This document shows positions 43,500 to 56,270 of a stretch of 64,000 nucleotides of DNA, piece by piece. The first letter of the stretch is position 1, and the number at the start of each line of letters is the position of its first letter. The notes under the pieces were generated by a model. That model saw only the letters and a program-made list of their open reading frames with translations. It was not told the DNA's origin and searched no databases. A program made the translations under genes and the position numbers. The stretch covers positions 123,281,259 to 123,345,258 of the forward strand of contig NC_089582.1 of assembly GCF_019320115.1 (NCBI RefSeq). Direction: 5' to 3'. This stretch comes from Miscanthus floridulus (lineage: Eukaryota > Streptophyta > Magnoliopsida > Poales > Poaceae).

Positions 43500-44160
43500 C
43501 TAAGTGCTTCTATCTATCTAATATTGTGTTGTGTGGGTGGCAGCGGTGGGGGGTGTGTGTGATTGGGTGGGGGGGGGGGCAGATGTGGAGCCATCTATAT
43601 GGTGAGGTTGGGCGACTGGCGGCGGCGCAGGTCGAGGCTCCGACTCCGAGCGTAGCAGAGGCCGGCGGCGACGGGAGTCGAGCGAATCAGCGAAACAGAG
43701 GGATTCCACGCTGCTGGGCCATCTGGTCAACAAGGCCCAATGGCCCAGGCCCACCCATCCTGCAGCCTAGAACCTTAGTAGGGCAAGCAGCATACGGCGC
43801 CGCGCCGCATCACGCTCGCTCGGCTCGGTTCACCGCGCTCCGTGCCTCCGTAGTCCGCCTCCGGCCACCGTTCCGCCCCGCGCCCGCGCGGCCATGCCGC
43901 TCTGAACCTCCGTCGATCGCCTGCAGCTGCCACAGCCCGTAGTGCCGCTGCGCGCGAGGCCCAAGCGGCCGTCGGCCGGTCTGCCGGTGCTGACTGCTGA
44001 TGGATGGGGGAGGAGATGAAGCTGGAGCCGGCAGAGGCACGAGTAGGCAGAGGCCGGTAGCTCCAACTCCAACTCCATTGAGCAAGAAGCGATATAAGAA
44101 ACTTGGTATTGCCATTAATCCATTGCAAAATCGTTGGCTTGATTAGTTGTTTATCCTGAT
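43500..44160. other. GC-rich segment upstream of the hAT transposase remnant
   Basis: Contains a poly-G run (43569-43579) and a GC-rich stretch with overlapping open frames on both strands (43526-43942 plus; 43775-44128 minus). Without a domain or splice logic this is read as the leader of the adjoining hAT element or a captured fragment. Confidence 0.35.
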
Positions 44161-44183
44161 TATTGAAAGCAATTAAATTAAAT

Positions 44184-46741
44184 GGTTATGCATATTTAAA
44201 AAGCTTCTATACCACTACCAGTACAAATTCTGCAAGTGGAAGTAACTCGGCCCCAAACACTCGTGAAAGTGGTAATGTTGCTGAATCAACAGAACAACAA
44301 GAGCTAGGAGATTCAGAGCCACATCCAAATCCAGTAGAAACAGTACAAAAGTGTTGAACAGGATGTCGAAGTCGAAGGTGTTAAGGTTTTCAGCCTAGAT
44401 TTTCATATTGTTTTTGATCCGGGCCTTCGTGTAGCAATTGATCAATTCCATCCAGTTATTAGAGATGATGTTGGGAGAGCTTATTTGGTGAAGGGCCCAA
44501 CCAAACCTTTTGGCCATAATTTTCCTAAAAAACAAAATGATAAGAGGGTGTTTCTAGAGAATTGATTAACAAAGCATGATTGGTTGGAATAAGTGTGGCT
44601 AAGGATGCAACATTTTGCTTCTATTGCTTTCTATTCAAGCAAAAGCCCTTAGAAACACATTTTGGTCATGATGCATTCAGCAAAGAAGGGTATAGAAATT
44701 AAAAAAATGCATATAATGGATTTCCTCTTCATGTTGGTGGCCCGACAAGCTACCACAATAGAGCAAGGACAGCTTGTGCAGATTTTAGGAATCGAAGGGC
44801 AAGTGTCTCACATAAGATCGAGGCTTATAGTGTTGATGCAGAAAAGAAATGTGAAACACGTGTGACGGCTTCTTTAGATGTTGCAAGCTTTCTCATTGCA
44901 CAAGCTCATCCGTTTCGAGGCCATGATGAATCTCCCTCTTCCTTAAACAGAGGGAATTTCTTAGAAATGATTGAGTGGCAAAAAAAGGAACGAGGAGGTA
45001 TGGCTTACATTTGAGGAGTTGTGTCCGTTGAATGCCCAAATGCTTTCTCACCAAATTCAGAAGGACCTTTGTGCAAGCTTTGCAAGGGAGATAAAGGAAG
45101 CCATAAAGAAAGGAGATTGGTGATAAACTTTTTGTAGTTCTAATTGATGAATCTCGTGATGTCTCAATAGCGGAGCAAATGGTTGTGATTGTGAGGTTGG
45201 TTAATATTTAATTGCTAATTTGATAATAATTATTATAAACTATATGACAGTCTCATTTAATTGTATTTATTGGTTTGCAGGTTTGTCAATGATAAAGGAA
45301 TGGTAGTGGAAAGATTCCTTGGTCTTAAACATGTGGAGGACACAACATCTATATCATTGAAGAAGGCATTACTTGATGTTCTTGCTGAATATGGTTTATC
45401 TATTGCTAGACTTCGAGGGCAAGGGTATGATGGGGCTTCTAATATCAGAGGTGAATTCAACGGTCTGCAAAAACAAATTCGTGATGAAAACCCACATGCT
45501 TTCTATGTGCATTGCTTTGCTCATCAATTGCAACATCTGTTACAACTTGTTGTTCATCATTTGCTGATTTCTTCAACTATGTGAGTTTGATTGTGACTAG
45601 TGCTAGTTCGTCCTGTCGAAGGAAAGATACCTTTGCTACGCATCGTAATACAATTTTAGAGAAATTGGATAGTGGAGAGATTTTTTCTAGGAAAGGGAAG
45701 CATCAACGAACTAGCTTGGTTAGACCTGGTGATACAAGATGGGGTTCTCATTTCACCACATTACTCCGTATTGAAAACATGTGGGATTCTGTTATAAGGG
45801 TATTGGCTATGGTTCATGGGGATGAACGCAATCCTGGTAGAGCAGCTAGTTTATTGAAGAAAATGGAGACCTTTACCTTTGTTTTGAATATGAAGTTGAT
45901 GTTGAAAGTGCTTTGTATTACTAATAAGTTATCTCTCTTGCTGCAAAAGAAGGATCAAAATATAATTCAGGCCATGTCATTGCTTGTTGATGTTAAAACA
46001 CGCTTGTTAAACTTGAGAAATGAAGGTTGGGTGCCATTATTTGAAGAAGTGAAAGCCTTTTGTGTTGCAAAAAAAGATAAAGTTGTTAGATTTCAGTGAG
46101 CGTAGACCAAGATGGGGTCAATCAAGGCTTGATGATGACTTAATAACTATAGAACATCATTATTGTGTTGACACTTTCTTGGCTGCACTTGATGCTATTC
46201 TCACAGAGATGGATCATCACTTCAATGAGGTATCATCAGAGTTACTTGTGTGCTTCTCTTGTCTTGATCCAAGAGATTTATTCTCTATGTTTGATTTGGA
46301 GAAGATTGCTCATCTAACAGAGATCTATGATTAAGATTTTTCAATTGTTGATTGTTCTAATATAAGGGATGAACTTGAGACATTCATTTTACATGTGTGA
46401 AGAGTTGATGATTATAGAGCTTGTCATGATTTTGCAAGTTTGGCCATAAAGTTGGTTGATAATAAGGCACACCTTGCTTTTCCATTAGTGTATCGCATCA
46501 TTGAGCTAGCATTGATTCTTCCGGTGGCAACGGTATTAGTTGAAAGAGCTTTCTGAGCTATGAATATAATCAAGACTGATTTGCGGAATAGAATGAACGA
46601 TGAATGGCTTAAGGACTTGACTTTGTGCTATATTGAGAAGGAGATTTTTAGAGAACTTGATCCTGAGAAAATTAAGAGGACATTTCAATCCATGAAAGAT
46701 CGGAAGATGAGTTTACCTCCGAAGCGGCCTCGAAGTTCTTA
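44184..46741 (+). pseudogene. hAT transposase of the TTF/ZMYM type, interrupted
   Basis: Homology to the plant family often labelled zinc-finger MYM-type or TTF-domain hAT protein runs through several frames: Ser/Asn-rich N-terminus (44184-44350); TTF-like part with YLVKGPTKPFGHNFP (44485-44530); DUF4371-like part with LNAQMLSHQIQKDL (45030-45070) and LIDESRDVS (about 45140); after an intron (45194-45281) the core with KGMVVERFLGLKHV and GYDGASNIRGEFNGLQ, then RPGDTRWGSHFTTL (45725-45765); and the C-terminal dimerisation part ELALILPVATVLVERAF..MNIIKTDLRNRM (46500-46600) ending PPKRPRSS. Stops and shifts occur near 44345, 44565, 44590, 44650, 45120, 45540, 46085, 46335 and 46555. Nucleus-directed transposase by family; inactive here. 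Confidence 0.85.
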
Positions 46742-46962
46742 GAGTTTTAGGATTGGTATGTTTTCCTACTATGTTTGACATTTTTTTACATATTGCCTCA
46801 TTTATCGCTTACTCATTAGTCAATACTAATTTTATTTTATTTGTAGGTTGTTTATGCTTTTTTATCATTTGATATATGGACATGGTTAATTATCAAGACT
46901 ATGGAACAAAAATTCTGCTTATGTCTTTTTCATGTGAAAGGTAACCGTGTTCCAACTTCTTC

Positions 46963-48071
46963 TCCTACTACACAAGTGATTTTGCAAGATGGTGCCCTTT
47001 TATTAACGGAGGCGGTCACAAAATCCAACCGCCTCGGTTAATGCCTGCGATTAACGGAGGCGGGCGCCTTAAGACAACCGCCTCCAAAAATGACCTATTT
47101 TTGGAGGCGTGTAAATCTATTTTCGGAGGCGGGCACACTATAAGGCCCGCCTTCAAAAAAGGCCGAGGCCCAACAGGCCTAGTCGAGGCCTGATAGCCGT
47201 CTTCATATAAATATAGGAAGTTAGGGTTTCTTCCTTCACTTCTCCTCCCTCGGCAGCTGAGTAGCGCTCAGCCTTCTCCCTTCTCCCGCAGCACTCTCCC
47301 TTCTCCCTCAGCCGAGCGGCGCTCTCCCTCTCCCGAGCACACCTCTCTCTCTCTCTCCCTCCTCAATCGACCGGGGCTCTCCCTCTCCCTCTCTTCCTCC
47401 CTCCCTCCCAGATTCGGCGGGAGGCCCTCTCCCTCCCTCCCAAATCCGACGGGTGGCGGGCCTCCCCCTCCCTCCGGTGGCCACCCCTCTCCTTTCGGCG
47501 GCACAGGTCCCTCCCTCCCCGTTGATGGCGGCGCAGGGCGGCTCTCCCTCCCTCCTGAGCCACCCCTTCCCCTCCGGTGGCATATCTCCCTCCTGAGCCC
47601 ATCGACGGTGGCACAGGGAGCAGTAGCAGTGATCGGCGAGCGTAGGAGCAATAGCAGTGGCGGATCTGCACCCCTTCTCCACCCCGATGGTGGATCTAAA
47701 GCGGAAGCATGACGTGGAGGTCGCGCCAGCAGCGGAGGCGGTGGATCTGCGGCGAGGAGGCAGATCCAGCGTGAGGCCTCCCCATCTCCACCAGATCCGG
47801 CTGCAAGAGCTCCACCAATGGCGCCTCCAAGTGCGGATACGGTGGTGGTGGATCCAGGACAGTGGCGGCGTGGTTGGGCTCGACGTTGGGCCCGTATGTG
47901 CTGGCGTTGGGCTCAGCTGCTTTTTTATTATTTTAATTTGATTTACGGAGGCTGGCAAAGCAACCGCCTCCGTAGGTCACGGATTAACCGTGACCTTTGA
48001 TTGGAGGTTGTTGGATTGCCCGCCTCCATTAATCGTTTTTGCCCGCCTCCAATAAGATTTCTGTAGTAGTG
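46963..48071. mobile_element. small CACTA-like element with GGAGGCGGGC subterminal repeats
   Basis: The right end CTGTAGTAGTG is a clean CACTA terminus; the left end (TCCTACTACACAAG) matches except for its first bases. Both sides carry ACGGAGGCGG, GGAGGCGGGC and the inverse (46998-47160 and 47945-48055). A TATA run (ATATAAATATAGG near 47205) precedes a CT-rich leader and a GC-rich open frame (47521-47941) with no domain. No matching 3-bp target copies, so the left end has decayed. It lies just 3' of the hAT pseudogene. Confidence 0.75.
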
Positions 48072-49553
48072 TATGTACCATTTGTTTGTTGAATTACATA
48101 TTAGAATATAATTGGTACGTGATAAACCGACATATATACTGTACACATACATAGTTAGACCGATATATCGGTGAAGTTCGCTATATGTAGATAGCGGTCC
48201 GCCCTACCTCATTTCTTCGGCTGGCTCCGCCACTTGGGGGTGTGTGTGGGGGGGGGGGGGGGTGGGGGGGGGGGGGAGGCATATAAGAAGTGTGAGGTAC
48301 TAAAGAGCACATCCATGTTCATCAATCTCAGACAGTAAGATGTTCTAAGGTGATTTCATCAATGCAGTCATTAGGTTCGCTGGCTCAGTATTTTGAAGGT
48401 CCTCCTAGAGTTAGGTGTGAGTGCATAAATGTACGTGACTATGTGCGCGTCTGTGTTTTATATGATTAGCAGGAAAAGAAAAGTGGTATATGACATGATA
48501 TTGTTTTTTAATAAGTCTGGGGGGATGATTTTCATATTGATTGAGTGGCATAAGCCGAATACATTGCATTAACTAAAATAGAAGACCAAACATCAGCGAT
48601 CTCTGTCTTTCTTCGGTAGCCGAGCTCCCCACAGAAATGCCTCCGACTTACAGGCAGCCAAAGCAGCACTGATGATATTGATTTATAGTAATCGTCAATA
48701 TATTGTGAGACAAAATTAATATTAAAAATGCATTATTAAACAATCTTATTTATACAAAGAATATGGCGTATATGTATAAATGGACGTGAAGTATTTTCTT
48801 GCAAAACTACTTAAAACCATGAGGATGATTTCTTTTAGAAATTAAATTGAGGGGGCACTCTAAGATATGGAAAATATCCGTGCAAAGATACACTGCATTT
48901 GTTCAAGCTGAGTACTACAGCTTCGCCTCGCTTCCCTCCAAATCAGGCAAGCGTGCAGTAGAGGCCATGTCCTGTATCGCTTTTCTACAACAAAGAAGGT
49001 GCATGCATCCACGCACCGGCCACACGCCACACAAGACCAGGCCTCGGGGGTGGGGGGTGGGGTGGGGGCGGCGGGGGGGTGGAGCCATCAGCCATGGAAG
49101 AGAGCCAGAGACCGGAGGAGGATAGACCATGATGAATTGCCACGTGACCATGCCATGCACTGTCGGTTGGGTGGGTTCATCTCACCTCATGAAAGTTTAT
49201 AGGAAAACCACGATGAGCGATGCCCCTAAACCATGGGCGGATCCAGCGTAGAGGCTGGCTCGAGGCTCTTGCTGCCCTCGCCTGAACAATAGAGTCCTTC
49301 CAACACCTCCAAGGCTCCGGCACACATGCAATCCCCACATAATTTTTTATACATGAAATAAAAAAAAGAGGTAGAAGACAAAAAAAAAGTAAAGAAAAAA
49401 GAGGGTGAAGAGCAGAGAAAAGGAAGCAGGAGAAATGCCGGTGTGCTTCTACTTGGGCCAGGAGGGCTGCCCCTGCGCCGCGTCGTCCGCATGCTGCAAA
49501 CACACAGAATTGGCAGCATTGGCACTTGTCCACACTAGCTACACACTACAGTA
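48072..49553. other. DNA downstream of the hAT element, with a candidate hAT terminus
   Basis: CGGCTGGCTCCGCCACTTG (48217-48235) is the inverse of CAAGTGGCGGAGCCAGCCG, a typical plant hAT terminus, and could be the right end of the element holding the pseudogene at 44184-46741; the left partner was not found. A poly-G run follows (48248-48278). CATGGGCGGATCCAGCGTA at 49232 is another terminus-like sequence without a partner. No gene supported. Confidence 0.4.
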
Positions 49554-49554
49554 T

Positions 49555-49781
49555 ACTACGAAAAGAATGCAACTCTGAGTTAGGTGCTACGAAAAATTAT
49601 TCATGTTTGAGCTAGTGAATAATATTTATATTTATAACTTTAAATTAATTTATTATAAAAATATATTTCGTAGTTGATCTAATCATATTTATTTGGTATT
49701 ATAATTATAATTGGTCAAATTTAAGGTACGAAAACGTAACACTGTACTAAAATTATATTTTTTCTCGAACGAAGGTAGTAC
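49555..49781. mobile_element. degenerate Stowaway-like MITE
   Basis: Shares the internal layout of the next MITE (AATGCAACTCTGAGT, ATTTATTATAAAAATA, TTGATCTAATCATATTTATT), while its terminal CTCCCTCCGT is decayed to CTACGAAAAG and CGAACGAAGGTAG between TA dinucleotides. Confidence 0.55.
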
Positions 49782-49889
49782 ATGCTTTTGGTTCGGTGCC
49801 GCCATGAACATGCATGCGCTTATACTCTCAAATTTCTAGCATTATCTTTGTCTCTTCTGTGACGTACATATACATTCTATTTCCAAGTA

Positions 49890-50144
49890 CTCCCTCCGTT
49901 CAAAAAAAGAAAGCAACCACGTGTTGCGTATCAGCAAAAGTAGTTCACGTTTAACTAAATTTTTAATAAATAGTATTCACATTTACGGCTCTAAAATAAT
50001 TTATTATAAAAATACGTTTTGTAATTGACCTAATGATATTTATTTGATATCATAAATATTTATTTTTTTTATCTATAATTAATCGCACTTAAGATACAAA
50101 ACCATAATATTGTGCTAGAATTACATTCTTTTCTGTACAGGGAG
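49890..50144. mobile_element. Stowaway (Tc1/Mariner) MITE
   Basis: Starts CTCCCTCCGTTC and ends GTACAGGGAG with TA at 49888-49889 and 50145-50146. 255 bp, AT-rich, non-coding. Confidence 0.85.
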
Positions 50145-51186
50145 TAACACTGTTTCCCTGGATGCGAGGTACGGCATGACTAGTCGACTTGATCACAAGA
50201 TAAGTATATAGGTAAATTAAATTATAGTACTACACGCAAAGCATGTTCCAGTTTGAGGAGTTTGTCTTCGCTTTATTAACAAGGGCAGCTTTAAATTAAA
50301 TTATACTCTAGTTTGTTTTGCAGGTCATGGACATGGAGTCCATGTGGGGACTTTGACTTAGCGCCATTTTGTTCTTCTAATTCTTTGATAACTGCTGAGC
50401 TGCATGCGAAACCTCTCCCGGTGCCACATGTGGCGCGCGCCCTTGAGTTCGACATAGCAGTCGTTTTCAGGCAGGACTCGTAAAATCTTTACCTTTTCAA
50501 TACGTTTATTAGTGTTGAGTGTTGACCTAATAATAATACAATATTTCTCGTTTTGTGCCATATCATTAGCTATATTCTCGATCGATAGACAAGTTTCTTA
50601 ATTACATGTCAATCCATCTTGCATAGAATTAGATTAATATATGAAGTGCGGCGAGAAAAGGTAGAATCGGACAGAACTGCGTTATCCAGTTCTTCTGCTC
50701 TTCTAAGTTATTTCTCTCGTTATATATGCTCAACTTCCATTAGAGCAACATGTGTACTCTGTCTATCTAGACCCAGGTTAAATGATTAATAGATTCATCA
50801 CTCATTCACTTTAGGGTGACGTGCATGCCAATTCCTAAACACTATCTCTGTTTCTTACTCACTTTTATTGCAACAGCCATGCCAATTTCTTCGAGAACGA
50901 AACATTAGAGCATGTATGTAATTGAATAGAGCCATGTACTCTTATGCTTAATGAAAAACGGGCTATATTCTCTCATCGCGAAAAAATAGAGCCATATACT
51001 GATATAAGTACATGACACATGGAAGAAGAGAGCACCTTTATGGCAGGTCTTCTCCTAGCAATAAGGCTACCTTATACACTTGTTGCAGAAAGAGCCAAAT
51101 GAATAAAGAAAATTGGTACCGTTGGTATAAATAAAAAACAGATCTCTCTCTGTTTATTTATTTTTTTTGAAAAGAAATGTTAAACT
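50145..51186. other. intergenic DNA
   Basis: A minus-strand frame at 50358-50561 (67 residues, basic, starting MAQNEKYCIIIRST) is the only notable open frame; it has no recognised domain and no upstream signals that I can defend. Otherwise AT-rich. Confidence 0.4.
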
Positions 51187-51477
51187 TGTTGAGAATCGGC
51201 ATATCCACATATTACCAGATCCGTTTTCCCGTTCCAGATCCCAAGAAAGAGGTGTGCAGAAGTCGTAGATAGATCCCGTCTCCCTTGCCCAATCCTAAGA
51301 ACAAGACACAGGAACATACAAGAGACACATGTATATGAGGGGGGAGTCATCTCTTCATTCATCTATTCACGTATACATCTAGTCCCTTTATATAGATATA
51401 GCCTTCGGGGCATATATGGACCTACATGGCATATATGGTATGAGCCCATTAATCTTCTAATTGAGGAATTCTTAACA
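51187..51477 (-). repeat. 3' LTR of the copia-like element
   Basis: 291 bp with TG..CA ends and an inverted TGTT(G/A)AGAAT terminal repeat. Contains CTTTATATAGATATAG, shared with the upper copy. The upper LTR differs by several substitutions and by a duplicated CTAAGAACAAGACACA(A/G)GAACA segment (55789-55826), so the LTRs are not recent twins. Confidence 0.8.
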
Positions 51478-54400
51478 CTCCCCCTTGGGCGAATACCATG
51501 ACAAATACATGTCTCATTAAAACTCCAAAAAACCCAATGGGAAAATATGGAGAAAGAGTACATTATTATCGCTTAATGCATTTGCACATTGTTGCCTCAT
51601 TAAAAATCTTACATGAGAAACTTCAGGAAAACTCATCAAGGAAAAAAGAGTACAACATATGTCTTCAAGACAACTTGTGACCTTCTGAATCAAATCATTT
51701 TGAATTCTCAAGAATTCTGATCAAGGTTTAATATTCTAGGGAATTTCTCCCCCTGAACCTTGCAGAACTGTCCTGCTATACCAAGAACGCTTTCTACAGG
51801 AAGCATATACACATAGAGACTTAACAAGTATATCGCATACATTACAAGGATCATTTCGTAATCTTAACCTCATCTTACTTTCGGAACTCGTGAGATAAAA
51901 ATATGAAGTGTACATAAACAATAAACCCACTTTCATAAATGATGTCACGATAGAGCCTTCAACAGAGGTTAGGAAGTCACCATTAGAATAATACCTTCTG
52001 GGTATTGTTTGAGACTTTTAGAGTCTCGTGAATGACAATCAATATCTTGTAAATACTCCCCCTGACGACAACATCTATTGAAGTAATTCATTCCCATGAC
52101 ATTAACCATTATATAGAAATAAACATAGACATGGATAGTCCAAGTAAAATACAAGATTTCCACAACATTTAAGCTTCATTACATTTGTCTCGCTATTCTT
52201 CAAGAATATTGAGAACATAGAATAATGCTTAGAGGAATTTATTATATTATATCATGCATACATTAGGATGCATATTTGTGCACTCTAAAATTACAATGAC
52301 ACGCAGCTTCAAGATGTGATTAATAATCATTATATTTTTTTCTCTATTCATAATCGTGGTGACTCCTTTTGGGATTAATTCCAAATTCTTTGAGAACCTT
52401 TATTTTAATACATAGTACGACACCACAAGTCTGTATTTCTAGCATAATGGGGAAAATATTGCTAGTAACACCAATATATCATATCAATTTCTAGAAGATA
52501 CTTTAATTCCAAAACCTTAGGTGGAGAACGTATTATATCACAAGTATATATACATCCATAGTAAAACCTCATGAAATAGGCATGTGGTTATATGGTATAC
52601 CTTTGTTCCTTTCAATTCCTCTTTTCATTCTTATCTCTCAGGTCTTATATCGGTCTTTATTCCTTCCAAGGAATTCACTTACTTTAGTGCATTTAGACTT
52701 ATAACCATATATTCCTTCAAGGAAAATCCTTCAGGGAGTTATTATCTTTGTAGGGAGATCATTTCACATAAAAGACAATATTGGTATGAGATTTCAGTGT
52801 TGCTCATCATGGATTTTCAGAATCCCATAACTGCATATTTTAATTCATGCCATTAGCCAGATTCATTATATAGCGGAACATATTTTGTAAAACTTATGTC
52901 AGAATTGGTCGTTATTAGTACCTTTTGAACCATCGCTTTTCACCACCCATTATTTCAATGTTGACCCATAATTATTTGAACATCAGGTTCAAGATACTCA
53001 CTTAGCGATTTTTGGTTCAACCTCAATTGCATGTTTCATTTGACCCGATATGAAAGCTTCAAACACTCTTGCCATGGACTTCCAGGTTCTCACGAAAGAG
53101 ACTCATCTAGCAATTATAGAGGTAAAGAAGTGTCGACACATATTTTCTGACTTTAAACATCATAATAATGATCTTCGTTATTTCCCAAGACGATAGATCT
53201 ATTATTGTTCCATATTCATAGCTTTATTATACGCACGCGTTGCTAGGATTTTCATCTTCAGGATAAACCTCGCTGTGAGGTAACTCACCAGCAGGGTGAT
53301 TTCTCTACAAGAGTATGAGAGGAGTTTTATCACATATAATGTGAGTTTGCTTCATGAGCATATGCTTTTGACTTAGGCCAATATATCTTATTTGCAGGCG
53401 TTCCCGCATAACTTGATCAAAATGCCAATAAGTCATGTGGATACAAAATTAATCCCGGGTATATCCACATCTACTTAAGGTGGAAGCACTGATTTAGACT
53501 TTAACCAATCTGGTTGCTCCTCATCAATACAAATAGATATCTAGCATAACTCCATACTATAGAATAGAGGAGTCTAACTACACAACTAGTTTAGTTTGAA
53601 TTTGTGCGTTTTGATTTATAAACATCAAGGCATTCCATAAAATGGGCATTCATCTCCCCCTAATGCCGATATATTTAATAGCATACAAAAATTCCCCATT
53701 AACCAACTTCTAGTGGTGTATATGTATGCTTTAGTGGTGATTTATCTGGGAAATATTATGCACTTTATTAGGGGCTCTATTATAATTTTTTTATATGCAG
53801 TGAGCTCGGACTTTATCAATGCAGTTGCATGAATACTGCATGTATTTCCAACTACAGGAGGAGCATCCTCAACTTCTTGCTGAGTCCATAACTTCTGGTG
53901 GATTATAACTATTGCTCTGCAAGTTCTTGGTTTCAACAAATGCATATGCAGTCTTCTTGACTTAACACCTATAGTTACTGACGTAACCCATAATTTAGCC
54001 ATAACAATCCTTTAGGGGCTAATGCTCACCAATTGTTGTATAATTGACAATCAATCTATAATGACCTTCTAGGCCATATGTCTGGAAAAAAGCAATTAAT
54101 GGTGGCATTGCGCTTTCAGGCGCATTAAGCTTGGTGTGTATAAGTATGATAGCAAGAATATGGCATATAGCCATGGCTGAGAAATTTTGGATACAGAGTA
54201 ATATCATAGTCTAACTCTTTTTTTATTGCCCAAATTTGACACAATTACTTATACCATATAGAAAAAAATTGAGTCATTATATTTATTGCAACATATTTCG
54301 TGTTCAATATAAAGCATGGCTTGGATCAATTCATTGTTCAGCATGAAGAGAAGCTTTTAAATAGAAGTGATAAGATAAAAAAATTCATTTATCTGGGACA

Positions 54401-54811
54401 TATTATTTTGATGCAAAGTCATTGACTTAAGCAAAAAAATGGCTGCTTCGTAAGAGCAACAGTGACCAATATCCTTCTGGGATAAACTCTCAACTGATAG
54501 CGCAACTTTCTTAGGTAAAAGGTACATATAAGAAATATCATTACTCGCATTGTAGTTGTCAAGATTCCTGTGGCCTTTTAGAGCCTAGGATAACTACTAT
54601 AACTGACAGTTGGTTAATACCAAGTTAGCTTCTAGCTTGTTGTGATTTGGGATTCAAACTTGCTTACCTGCTTTTCATCTCCTGGTAGTTGGCAGGTAGA
54701 TCTTATAGTAGGCGGGGTGTGACATATACACTGCTACTGTCCAGTATATTATTGTATAGAGTAGTTACTCCACATAGCTACTACATAGCTGCCATATCAT
54801 TTGGCTTACTT

Positions 54812-55620
54812 CACTACAAGAAAACCTTCTTTCTATGACAAAAATCCTCATGACAGGGCAAATTTTGGTCATATAATATATCATAATATGACGCAAAAGT
54901 CTGTAGCGTCATAAAGTCAGGACAGTCAGAACTATTTATGATGACACTATTATTTTTGTCACATAAAGGTACCAAGTGTCGTCACAAAATGTAAATCGCT
55001 AGCAGCCGGCTGACGGTGGTGTTTTTATGATGACATGTGCTGTTTTTATGTGACGGCTGTGGAGCGTCACTGTTTGTTATTTCAAATATGACGGCCCCCA
55101 ACGTCAATATACCCCCAATAGGAGGTGGACCCTTGACCCCTCTCTATTGACCAGTTTCATTCCCCATTTCCCCACTGAAGACGGCAGCGGGCGGCGGACG
55201 ACCTCTGGGCGGAGCCAGCTCCCGATCTCCCCAACTGACGGCGCAGCGGCCTATGGGCGGAGCCAACGCGAAGATCTGCTGCAAGCCCGCCTGACGGAGC
55301 GTGGATCTCTGGTGACCGGCGGCGACTCCATCTCGCTGGTCGATGGCGTGCTCCTAGTCCCCAGGTGCGCCATTGTGGCCGTGCCGCCCTCATCCCCCTT
55401 CCCATCCCCCCTCCGTTGCCTTCCCCGTCGCTCACCTTCCCCCTTTCTAGTTGATGTGTGAGGCCTAATCAATCCCCGCTCTTTCAAGTTCTCATGTCGT
55501 AGGCGTCGTCATCTACCGCTCGCACTCGACGGTCAAGCGCAGCTAGGGTTTCTCTGCAACCCGCACCCCTTGCTGTTGTTGCTGCTGCGCCTCCGCCCAC
55601 TGCTGTTGAGCTGTCGGCGC
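54812..55620 (+). mobile_element. truncated CACTA left end inside the copia-like element
   Basis: Begins CACTACAAGAAAACCTTC and is followed by CACTA-style subterminal words (TATGACG, GTGACGG and their inverses, to about 55100) and a GC-rich first-exon-like stretch (55147-55460). No right terminus was found before the upper LTR at 55672, so the 3' part is lost. Confidence 0.55.
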
Positions 55621-55920
55621 CGATCAATAAATTAAGAACGTCTCACCCAGTTGGAAGAGTTGCTGATAACGTGTTGAGAATCAGCCTATCCACATATTAC
55701 CAGATCCGTTTTCCCATTCCAGATCCCAAGAAAGAGACGTGCAGAAGTCATAGATAGATCCCGTCTCCCTTGCCCAATCCTAAGAACAAGACACAAGAAC
55801 ACTCCTAAGAACAAGACACAAGAACACACAGGAGACACATGTATATGAGGGGAGAGAGTCATCTCTTTATTCATCTATTCACGTATACATCTAGTCCCTT
55901 TATATAGATATAGCCTTCCG

Positions 55921-55921
<1 letters not shown>

Positions 55922-55988
<67 letters not shown>
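55922..55988. repeat. (AT)n microsatellite
   Basis: About 67 bases of uninterrupted AT repeat within the upper LTR, immediately left of a TIR MITE. Confidence 0.95.
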
Positions 55989-55991
<3 letters not shown>

Positions 55992-56252
55992 CTACTATCC
56001 TGTAGCTGGCTACAGAATAACTTATTCTGTAGCCACTTTGAGTTACGATAATTACTATATTATTTTACGAGATTATAGTAACTCCTTACTAAGTGGTTTA
56101 ATATAACGTTATGGTAAATATCCCCATGTGTTATAGTAACCCAACTATCGTAAATATGTATTTATATTATGGTAAATTAGTATATAAAATTATAGTAAAT
56201 GGAGGTGGCTACAGAATAACTTATTTTGTAGCCGGCTACTGAATAGCCTCTC
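55989..56252. mobile_element. TIR MITE in an AT-repeat target
   Basis: The first about 48 bases (ending AATAACTTATTCTGTAGCCAC) are inverted at the right end (GTGGCTACAGAATAACTTAT ... TAGCCTCTCC) with about 80% identity. TATATATA-type sequence flanks both sides, hiding the target length. Non-coding. Confidence 0.8.
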
Positions 56253-56270
56253 CCTATATATATATTCTTA

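Larger units (their letters stand above)
51187..56270 (-). mobile_element. copia-like LTR retrotransposon, degenerate or non-autonomous
   Basis: LTR 51187-51477 starts TGTTGAGAATC and ends GAATTCTTAACA. A second copy of its first 230 bp begins at 55672. Beside the lower LTR the inner sequence CTCCCCCTTGGGCGAA is, on the minus strand, a polypurine tract; beside the upper LTR the minus strand reads CGTTATCAGCAAC, a plausible tRNA-Met-type primer site. Orientation is therefore minus, with the 5' LTR at the upper end. The upper LTR is cut by an AT microsatellite and a MITE. The 4.2-kb interior has no recognisable gag or pol, only short minus frames (53742-54002, 54019-54207). Confidence 0.75.

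Noticed and set aside
50358..50561. Minus-strand gene of 67 residues
   Set aside because: Short, without a recognised domain, promoter or conserved neighbour. It could be a transposon fragment but cannot be assigned.
53742..54207. Pol fragment of the copia-like element
   Set aside because: The two minus-strand frames lie in the right place but show no integrase, reverse transcriptase or RNase H motif that I can point to.
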